The notes under the pieces: model-generated
Database searches by the model: none
Seen by the model: only the letters and a program-made list of their open reading frames with translations
What the model was told of the DNA's origin: nothing
Made by a program: the position numbers and the translations under genes
Shown here: positions 60,601 to 64,000 of the stretch, piece by piece
How positions within the stretch are numbered: the first letter of the stretch is position 1
Layout: the number at the start of each line of letters is the position of its first letter
Source: Siphonodentalium dalli
Lineage: Eukaryota; Mollusca; Scaphopoda; Gadilida; Siphonodentaliidae
Length of the DNA stretch: 64,000 bases
Direction: 5' to 3'
NCBI GenBank assembly: GCA_032622095.1
Contig: CP136061.1
Span: 261,488,077 to 261,552,076, forward strand

Positions 60601-63600
60601 GATAGCATCACTAAATTCACCCTCTGGGGACCTCATTCTGCAAATGACAGACACGCTATTTCAAGGCTTGGAATGGAATCTAATCATCTCCAATATTTTT
60701 CATACTAGTACATTGTTTTCAGAAAGAGAATATATGTTCTTTCATAACTTCATGTGTCACTTAGGAACAAATGACTGAATTATCCCCCTCCCTCCAATTG
60801 AACTTGAAAATGTTTCTGTGTCCTTGCAGCAAAGTGGGACTGGTAAGAAAGGTCCTAGCCACTGTCCTCAGATAAACTACAAGCGGACGAGTAGAATTTA
60901 CCTTCATGACAGCCTACAGAAGACAGTCATAATAAAAGGAGTCAATCTACCCTACATCAAGGTACGGAACATACAGAAAATTATCAGCTAATTTCTCGAC
61001 TGTTTCATGTAAAATATACCAATATAGAATGAGCGCAATATTTGTGGCAAATTGTCTGTGCAAGCAACAAAATTCTAATTGTTTCTAATTTTCCCAGTTG
61101 TGTTTGCATATATAAAATTCAAACATTTGATGTATCAAATATGACACATCAGTCGAAGCTAAAGATTGTAATGTGGAAAAACTTTATTGAAATACATCAA
61201 GTTAAAAGATATTAATGTTCGTCTGTTAGTCCAAAAAGGCATCAACTCAACCGATATCCCAAGCTGTTGTGGACCGAGAATACTTTGTCTAATTTGTAAC
61301 TTAACTTTCTGTATATGTTATCTTCCAGGCTGGTTTTGGTGGATACAGGTGCATAGTCCATGTCGGGAATATAGAGTTTGCTGCCCCTGGTAGCTACCTG
61401 GACAGCGAAAATGTATTCTGTAACTTCCCAGCTGTAAGTATTCATAGATGTCACATATTACAAATCTACTTAACCCTTTACCCAACAAAACGCCCAAAAA
61501 CACCCAAATAAAGCTTCAACAGCCTAAAATATCTTCGGCCTGTCTCACTAACACCATACAAATATGGATATCATTGGAACCGGTTCATCGACCACATTGT
61601 GATGGTTACAGTTATGCCCTGTGCCAATGCATTCTCTTATATATGCGAGTCGACCATAGGTCGCCTCACATATATAAGAGAATGCATTGGCCTAAAAAAA
61701 CACTTTTTACCATTTTTTCTTACATTCTTTTAACAATTTAAAAAAAAATTCTAACATTTTTTAACAATTTTTATGATATTTTTCTACATTATTTGAAAAT
61801 TTTATCATTTTTAATATGTGTTAAGCCAATGCATTCTCTTATATATGCGAGGCGACCTATGGTCGACTCGCATATATAAGAGAATGCATTGGCACAGGGC
61901 CGTTCTGTTGGGTAAAGAGTTAAAGGAGACTAGCCATTTATGGGGCCATCTCCTACTTTATTCAACAGAAAATATGCAACAAATGAGTGTATTTTAGCCC
62001 GGGATGAGTGCAAAATACACTAATATTTTATATGTACAGAACGATGTAATTATAATGAAAACTCATTTTAGTTATAATTATGAGGTTGTCATACAGTAAT
62101 GCCCTAAATAATCGACTCTTTAACCAAAGCATAATTATGGGTAATATCAAAGTTACCCATAATTCTGCTGTGGTTAAGGAGTCGATTATTTAGGGCATTA
62201 CTGTAGTTTCTCACATATGGGACGAAGCAAATATTTTGTTGAAACAATAGTTCTTAAAATCTTAATATATTTTAAACAAGGTTTAATTGCAAAATTAATA
62301 TATTTATTGAGATCAAAATTTAAATGACAATTCCATTTAAATTCAGATGACAATTCATTACATGGCTCTTCAAGGAAAGGACCTACATACCTGAGAATGT
62401 ATCTTGAGTATCTGCATCAGTTATCAAGCCTTGAAATAGTGTCTGTCATTTGAAGAATGAGGTCCCCAGAGGGTGAATTTGGTGATGCTAGCCCGCTACG
62501 CGGGGTAGCATCACTAAATTCACCCTCTGGAGACAGACACCCTATTTCAAGGCTTGTCAGTTATACAGTTTAGTAACCTGTGGAATATGACTCCAGGCTT
62601 TTGCAAGATTTCAATTGCTAATGAAAATACACCAGATTCTGGACTATTATAGTTTTTAAATTTCTATTTATTCAATTGAATTTAACAATACATTTCAGGT
62701 GAATTACCCCAAGCTGGCTAACAGTGCTTACAATGCCAGCATGTCATTAGTGTGGGGTAACAGCTATAAGATAGAGGACAGAGAAGGATTAATAGGTATG
62801 AACTATAGCATTGTTATTCAGTGATCTTAGAAGTCTTGTAATGTTATTTAACCCTTTACCCAACAGAAGGGCCCTGTGCCAATGCATTCTCTTATATATG
62901 CGAGTCGACCATAGGTCGCCTCACATATATAAGAGAATGCATTGGCTTAACACATTAAAAATTATAAAATTGTTAAAGAATGTAAGAAAAAATGGTAAAA
63001 AAAGATTTTTTTTAGGCCAATGCATTCTCTTATATATGCGAGGCGACCTATGGTCGACTCGCATATATAAGAGAATGCATTGGCACAGGGCTAACTGTAA
63101 CTATCACAATGCGGTCAAGGAGCCGGTTCCAATGATATCCATATTTGTATGGTTCTATTGAGACAGACCGAAGATATTTTAGGCTGTTGAAGCTTTATTT
63201 GGCCGGTTTTGGCCGGTTTGTTGGGTAAAGGGTTAAGACTTTATTTTGCCTTTTATACATATAAAAAAAGAACACATCCAAAACTGAATGCTATATATAA
63301 AATCTGCTGAATGTGCTGATACTACCAATTCTGAGAATCACTCACAGAGAGTTTGACTTGAATCTTCGACGACTGCTCTGCGAACATGTGGTTATATAGA
63401 GCATGTAATTTTTTGCATAGCTGAGAGAGGCTTGAATGGTTAAAATGTGGTCTTTTAATATATTGCTTCTTAAAATAACATGATCCAGTAATTTACTGGT
63501 CACATAACTACAATGAAAATATTTTTTTTAATTAAGGCCATTAAATAAATATCTGTTATCAGGCAATTAGATATCAATTTTGAGATGAGGGGAAGGAGAA

Positions 63601-64000
63601 TATTTTATTTTATTTTCTTCTCGAAATCTGGAAAATATGCTCCAGAAACGAACAAATAATTCCTTTTTTCGTTGTTCAAATCCAATATTATAAACAGAAA
63701 ATATAGTGGAAAATATTGAAAAAAAAATTCAGTGATAAGGAAGGCAACTGAGAATACGAAAGCTTTATTTATTTGGTCTAATTGAAGCTACTGCTCACCT
63801 GAATTATTATATTATTTTATACCCAAGATCAAAGATATGCTATCTTTTAAGATTTAATAATTATTACATTTCAGCAACAATATATAATTGTAAGATCGTT
63901 GGACAGAACGAGTGTGGACTATGTAAGAGTATCAACTATACCAACCCGGAGATGAAATGCATCTGGTGCGGTGGGATCTGTCAACTGGAGGACTGGTGTG
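44504..64000 (+). CDS. PLXNA: Plexin gene, class A-like, 5' part (12 exons, 3' end outside window)
   Basis: Single-pass cell-surface receptor for semaphorins in axon guidance and cell motility (family knowledge). The joined exons give about 848 open residues in the order signal peptide, sema, PSI1, IPT-like, PSI2, IPT-like, PSI3. The transmembrane and intracellular GAP parts lie beyond the right edge. Exons: 44504-45649, 47987-48196, 50504-50629, 54942-55042, 56082-56220, 57636-57789, 58082-58178, 59458-59569, 60830-60961, 61329-61433, 62699-62795, 63875-64000. Every junction is GT-AG and phases match. Class A is favoured over B by the CTHN motif and the later CPQI in the PSI2 region, by CGLC in PSI3, and by the absence of the long linker seen in plexin B1. 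Introns are filled with MITEs. The family is near certain; the class is likely. A non-coding first exon upstream cannot be excluded. Confidence 0.94.
45628..46162 (+). repeat. 46-bp tandem duplication across the exon 1 donor, second copy split by MITE E
   Basis: Copy 1 (45628-45673) spans the last 22 exonic bases, the GTGAGT donor and 24 intronic bases. Copy 2 starts at 45674, includes a second GTGAGT donor after 45695, and is interrupted by the E element at 45703; its tail resumes at 46145-46162. The shift between the two donors is 46 bases, so the second donor changes frame and adds a TGA. Confidence 0.85.
45703..46136 (+). mobile_element. MITE family E in plexin intron 1, inside a duplicated donor
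   Basis: CAAGCCTGCAAATAGCGTG to CTATTTGCAGGCTTG; flanks CGTGAGTA and AGTGAGTA. It sits 53 bases after the exon 1 donor, within the second GTGAGTA copy. Confidence 0.85.
46270..46690 (+). mobile_element. MITE family C in plexin intron 1, right end missing
   Basis: Left inverted repeat degraded (CATATCAAATCCAGTCATAA). Two hairpins at about 46320 and 46609. The sequence leaves the family just after the second hairpin, at GGGTAAAAAAATTATG. Confidence 0.7.
46884..46965 (+). repeat. Degenerate tandem repeat of about 21 bp in plexin intron 1
   Basis: TATCAGCCGAGTTTGGTGGG and two or three diverged copies follow each other. Confidence 0.7.
47194..47766 (+). repeat. Minisatellite, 55/59-bp unit, about 10 copies, in plexin intron 1
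   Basis: The unit contains TTTTCAGTACAGACATAC and GCACATTACGTAACAAAGTT. Length variants differ by presence of ACATG. Ends about 220 bases before exon 2. Each unit includes TTTTCAG, which resembles an acceptor. Confidence 0.93.
47847..47871 (+). mobile_element. Family D right-end fragment
   Basis: Only the terminal AGTCATGGAAGGGTTAA and a few inner bases remain, just upstream of plexin exon 2. Confidence 0.45.
47987..48196 (+). CDS. PLXNA: Plexin exon 2: sema domain, continued
   Basis: 70 codons, phase 0 at both ends. The acceptor is TTTTCAG and the donor GTAATG. The piece reads from NQVKEHDE to HTVAFLGTSTGILSK, which matches the last sema blades; TVAFLGTSTG is the classic plexin strand preceding the PSI1 linker. 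A minisatellite ends about 220 bases before the acceptor. Confidence 0.94.
48401..48500 (+). repeat. Tandem repeat, 20-bp unit, five copies, plexin intron 2
   Basis: TTTTAGCCTTAGTTTCATGG five times, one copy with TTTG. Confidence 0.95.
48616..49076 (+). mobile_element. MITE family C in plexin intron 2
   Basis: Both TGTGACC ends are present. Two hairpins at about 48668 and 48958. The flanks do not show a clean TA duplication. Confidence 0.75.
49351..49418 (+). repeat. Tandem duplication, 36-bp unit, plexin intron 2
   Basis: TAGTGAGTCCGCTGCTTTTA occurs at 49351 and 49387. Confidence 0.88.
49770..49832 (+). repeat. Tandem repeat, about 10-bp unit
   Basis: ATCACCCTGG units repeated six times with small changes. 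Confidence 0.9.
49854..50009. mobile_element. Palindromic MITE in plexin intron 2
   Basis: ACCTACAGTTTTTGTGTTTG pairs with the right end; GGAAAGAAATATTGAATTTT in the left arm has its complement in the right. Arms about 70 bases. Confidence 0.7.
50391..50554 (+). repeat. Duplicated acceptor and 5' part of plexin exon 3
   Basis: Two direct copies of about 80 bp (50391-50470 and 50471-50554) each contain polypyrimidine tract, CAG acceptor and the first roughly 45 exonic bases, with several substitutions between them. Only the downstream copy continues into the full exon. Confidence 0.88.
50504..50629 (+). CDS. PLXNA: Plexin exon 3: end of sema domain
   Basis: 42 codons, phase 0 at both ends, acceptor CATTTCAG and donor GTGAGA. 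It includes KAENIFVMSDYE, equivalent to the last sema strand of plexins before PSI1. The 5' boundary is preceded by an imperfect copy of itself (50391-50470) and the 3' boundary is followed by four more copies of the exon end plus donor. Only the junctions chosen here keep the frame open: the upstream acceptor copy runs into TAA after about 17 codons, and use of the next donor reaches TGA. Confidence 0.92.
50592..50955 (+). repeat. Five tandem copies of the exon 3 end plus donor
   Basis: The segment running from AAAGCTGAGAATATATTCG to GAGGTGAGAATTAC occurs at about 50594, 50647, 50700, 50762 and 50900. The last copy is longer and includes an earlier exonic piece from about 50864. Copies differ by few bases, e.g. 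GATTACGAG in the second. All retain the GTGAGA donor. Confidence 0.9.
51518..51977 (+). mobile_element. MITE family E, long form, plexin intron 3
   Basis: CAAGCCTGAAATTAG to CTAAACTCAGGCTTG; flanks GTCACACA and GACACACA. A third inner palindrome built on GTTCCCAATGGGTG lies in the middle. Confidence 0.82.
52385..52636 (+). mobile_element. Family D MITE in plexin intron 3
   Basis: TTAACCCCTTCATGATGGGAG left, CATCATGAAAGGGTTAA right, two diverged hairpins. Confidence 0.7.
52813..53030. mobile_element. MITE family F in plexin intron 3
   Basis: TACAGTAATGCCCTAAATAA to GGCATTACTACTGTA, complete palindrome with a duplicated ACT near the right end. Confidence 0.8.
53781..54078 (+). mobile_element. 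Family G element in plexin intron 3
   Basis: TTAAAGGTACTCAATCCGAT at the left and complementary ATCGGATTGAGCACCTTTAA at the right; a clean TTAA-bounded MITE. Confidence 0.75.
54290..54503 (+). mobile_element. Family D MITE in plexin intron 3
   Basis: Left TAACCCTTCCAAGACTGGAG, right CATCATGAAAGGTTTAA, hairpins partly deleted. Confidence 0.65.
54527..54779 (+). mobile_element. MITE family A in plexin intron 3
   Basis: TTAA both sides, intact ends, one hairpin at about 54660-54728. It ends about 160 bases before exon 4. Confidence 0.83.
54942..55042 (+). CDS. PLXNA: Plexin exon 4: PSI domain 1, first part
   Basis: 33 codons plus 2 bases. The acceptor is TTTCACAG and the donor GTTAGT is weak. 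It encodes the cysteine-rich PSI core with CSSC and CGWC spacing (Cys503, 509, 512, 520, 523). It joins exon 5 as Q-C-T-L, completing the next PSI cysteine. A partial copy with a better donor lies at about 55162-55206. Confidence 0.93.
55162..55212 (+). pseudogene. Partial copy of plexin exon 4 (PSI1 core) with an intact donor
   Basis: This repeats the end of exon 4 (AAGAACCCTTACTGTGGATG and beyond) with changes at the third codon positions and ends in a GTATGT donor. The donor is in the same phase as exon 4 and would read E-N-R-C-T-L into exon 5. No polypyrimidine tract or good acceptor precedes it, so it is probably not an exon by itself. Confidence 0.7.
55398..55508. mobile_element. MITE family F, left arm only, plexin intron 4
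   Basis: GGTAATGCTCTAATTAATCG through GGAAAGCTCTCAGTGAG; the right arm is absent. Confidence 0.7.
55649..56030 (-). mobile_element. MITE family B in plexin intron 4
   Basis: TTAA both sides, two hairpins, shortened spacer. Only about 50 bases separate it from exon 5. Confidence 0.85.
56082..56220 (+). CDS. PLXNA: Plexin exon 5: PSI1 end and start of first IPT-like domain
   Basis: 139 bases, entering in phase 2 and leaving in phase 0; acceptor TTCAG, donor GTAAGT. It supplies CTLKSEC, the last PSI1 cysteines, then ESQCVHITNVNP, equivalent to the conserved QCV block that opens the first IPT-like domain of plexin A proteins. Confidence 0.93.
56288..56511. mobile_element. MITE with inverted ends in plexin intron 5
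   Basis: GCAATTTAATGACTTGGTTT at the left and its near-complement ACCAAGCAATTAAATTGC at the right. No paired interior. Confidence 0.55.
56697..57052 (+). mobile_element. Family H MITE, full length, plexin intron 5
   Basis: TTAAAGGGGTACTGCACACT at the left and complementary ACAGTATCCCTTTAA at the right. It is palindromic throughout, with ATTTATGGGACCATCT in both arms. TTAA target. Confidence 0.78.
57104..57457 (+). mobile_element. MITE family A, long form with hairpin deleted (plexin intron 5)
   Basis: Nearly identical to the 820-1234 element, with TTAA both sides, but about 60 bases shorter. The deletion removes the left arm, loop and most of the right arm, leaving only AATGCATTGGCACAGGG. 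Confidence 0.85.
57636..57789 (+). CDS. PLXNA: Plexin exon 6: first IPT-like domain
   Basis: 154 bases, entering in phase 0 and leaving with one extra base; acceptor TATTTCAG, donor GTAAAT. It encodes FYLTINEIPD, then EYTCVFKEFNW and LQCRTPS. The paired cysteines and the CRTPS strand are typical of plexin IPT domains. Confidence 0.93.
58082..58178 (+). CDS. PLXNA: Plexin exon 7: end of IPT-like domain and start of PSI2
   Basis: 97 bases, acceptor ATTTCAG, donor GTTAGT. It encodes YKEVTIGV and then FTFYNCSYYQ, the FYNCS entry into PSI2. The split serine codon is completed by exon 8. Confidence 0.93.
58207..58423. mobile_element. MITE family F in plexin intron 7
   Basis: Complete palindrome TACAGTAATGCCTTAAATAA to AAGGCATTACTGTA, inserted 28 bases after the exon 7 donor. 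Confidence 0.82.
58575..59293. repeat. Dispersed repeat in plexin intron 7
   Basis: It begins AGCTCAACTTGTGTGTCCGT and ends GTTGAGCTACAGTG, with two related internal segments about a GCCACATCACTCATCC / CATGCCTCATCCAATC motif. It looks like a kind of repeat I recall from molluscan genomes; class unknown. It includes a 37-bp unit (TTACAGGCATGTTCAGGATC) repeated three times at 58963-59078. Confidence 0.5.
59458..59569 (+). CDS. PLXNA: Plexin exon 8: PSI domain 2
   Basis: 112 bases, acceptor TTTTCAG, donor GTAAGT, leaving in phase 0. It contains CSKC, HCEWC, NTCTHN and TTC, the PSI2 cysteine pattern; CTHN is shared with vertebrate plexin A. Confidence 0.94.
59953..60355 (+). mobile_element. MITE family B in plexin intron 8
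   Basis: TTAA both sides, two hairpins. The first has GCAAATGC for GCCAATGC; the second has a loop change to TAT-TGTCG. Confidence 0.85.
60520..60670 (+). mobile_element. MITE family E, single-palindrome form, plexin intron 8
   Basis: CAAGCCTTGAAATAACGTG and complement; exact GAATGGAA duplication on both sides. The arms are almost perfectly paired. Confidence 0.87.
60830..60961 (+). CDS. PLXNA: Plexin exon 9: start of second IPT-like domain
   Basis: 44 codons, phase 0 at both ends; acceptor CTTGCAG, donor GTACGG. It starts with a hydrophilic linker and then HCPQI, as in class A plexins, followed by TVIIKGVNLPYIK, the first IPT strand. Confidence 0.93.
61329..61433 (+). CDS. PLXNA: Plexin exon 10: second IPT-like domain
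   Basis: 35 codons, phase 0 at both ends; acceptor CTTCCAG, donor GTAAGT. It encodes GYRCIVHVG and VFCNFPA, the paired cysteine strands of an IPT domain. The following intron begins with a family B MITE only 36 bases downstream. Confidence 0.93.
61470..61923 (-). mobile_element. MITE family B in plexin intron 10
   Basis: TTAA both sides, two hairpins, long spacer like the 17912 copy. Its right TTAA doubles as the start of an H element. Confidence 0.85.
61920..62091 (+). mobile_element. Family H half element, sharing a TTAA with family B
   Basis: It starts at the right TTAA of the B element, TTAAAGGAGACTAGCCATTT, and runs through the left arm. It is cut by the F element at 62092. Confidence 0.6.
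62092..62205. mobile_element. MITE family F, both arms shortened, plexin intron 10
   Basis: TACAGTAATGCCCTAAATAA, a tip at GGGTAATATCAAAGTTACCC, then the right end. Confidence 0.78.
62425..62556 (+). mobile_element. MITE family E, single-palindrome form, plexin intron 10
   Basis: CAAGCCTTGAAATAGTGTC to CTATTTCAAGGCTTG; exact TCAGTTAT duplication on both sides. The right arm has lost a short piece. Confidence 0.86.
62699..62795 (+). CDS. PLXNA: Plexin exon 11: end of second IPT-like domain
   Basis: 97 bases, entering in phase 0 and leaving with one extra base; acceptor ATTTCAG, donor GTATGA. It encodes a strand with MSLVWGNSYKIED, like the LSVVWNG block of vertebrate plexins, then leads into PSI3. 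Confidence 0.93.
62848..63236 (+). mobile_element. MITE family B in plexin intron 11
   Basis: TTAA both sides, two hairpins (about 62879 and 63018), very close to the 14847 and 41702 copies. Confidence 0.85.
63875..64000 (+). CDS. PLXNA: Plexin exon 12: PSI domain 3 (cut by window end)
   Basis: At least 126 bases; acceptor TTTCAG. It starts ATIYNC and continues with CGLC, CIWC and LEDWC, the PSI3 cysteine pattern. The exon is still open at the last base of the window. Confidence 0.92.

Noticed and set aside
6700-60778. Frames containing RMRSPEGEFSDA or GIASLNSPSGDLILQMTDT
   Set aside because: Readings of the two strands of the E-family palindrome.
18252-63161. Many frames containing CILLYMRGDLWSTRIYKRMHW or ICESTIGRLAYIRECIG
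   Set aside because: These are readings of the 69-bp hairpin in different frames, not a protein family.
820-63236. An autonomous piggyBac or hAT transposase
   Set aside because: No frame of adequate length or with a DDE-type or BED/hAT pattern was found; all TTAA and 8-bp-target elements here are non-coding.

Overview
The window is AT-rich animal DNA with one recognisable protein-coding gene: the 5' part of a plexin, most likely class A, on the + strand from 44504 to the right edge, where it continues. A semaphorin-receptor gene split by GT-AG introns makes this a bilaterian animal. I lean towards a mollusc because TACATGTA-like words are abundant and several dispersed repeats (58575-59293 and the one around 14582-15911) resemble repeats I associate with molluscan genomes. 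That placement is inference.

Region 1-44,000 holds no gene I can support. It is intergenic or deep intronic DNA packed with short non-autonomous transposons (MITEs), minisatellites, a candidate Helitron and one LINE 3' remnant. Most MITEs fall into a few families, labelled here by letter. A, B, D, G, H and I use a TTAA target (piggyBac-like ends). C probably has a TA target. E has 8-bp target duplications (hAT-like). F is a near-perfect palindrome with a TA target (Tc1/mariner-like). K and L are repeats of unclear class. Minisatellites lie at 2462-2572 (37 bp), 3834-4158 (about 65 bp), 4790-5917 (56 bp), 10138-11010 (40/42 bp) and, inside the gene, 47194-47766 (55/59 bp).

Region 44,504-64,000 carries twelve plexin exons. 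Exons 1-3 give the signal peptide and sema domain, exons 4-5 PSI1, exons 5-7 the first IPT-like segment, exons 7-8 PSI2, exons 9-11 the second IPT-like segment and exon 12 PSI3, cut by the window end. All intron phases agree and the joined frame is open for about 848 residues. The introns carry the same MITE families as the flanking DNA.

Two things stand out. First, families A, B and C, which have different ends, share a 69-bp hairpin in about 29 nearly identical copies. Its tip is a TAT loop on a 5-bp stem followed by a retained G/A mismatch. The older family D keeps this plan with compensatory changes in the 5-bp stem, and the unrelated family E shows the same tip plan. Second, several plexin exon-intron junctions (exon 1 donor, exon 3 acceptor, exon 3 donor, exon 4 PSI segment) are locally duplicated, which leaves decoy splice sites, one of them split by an E-family MITE.
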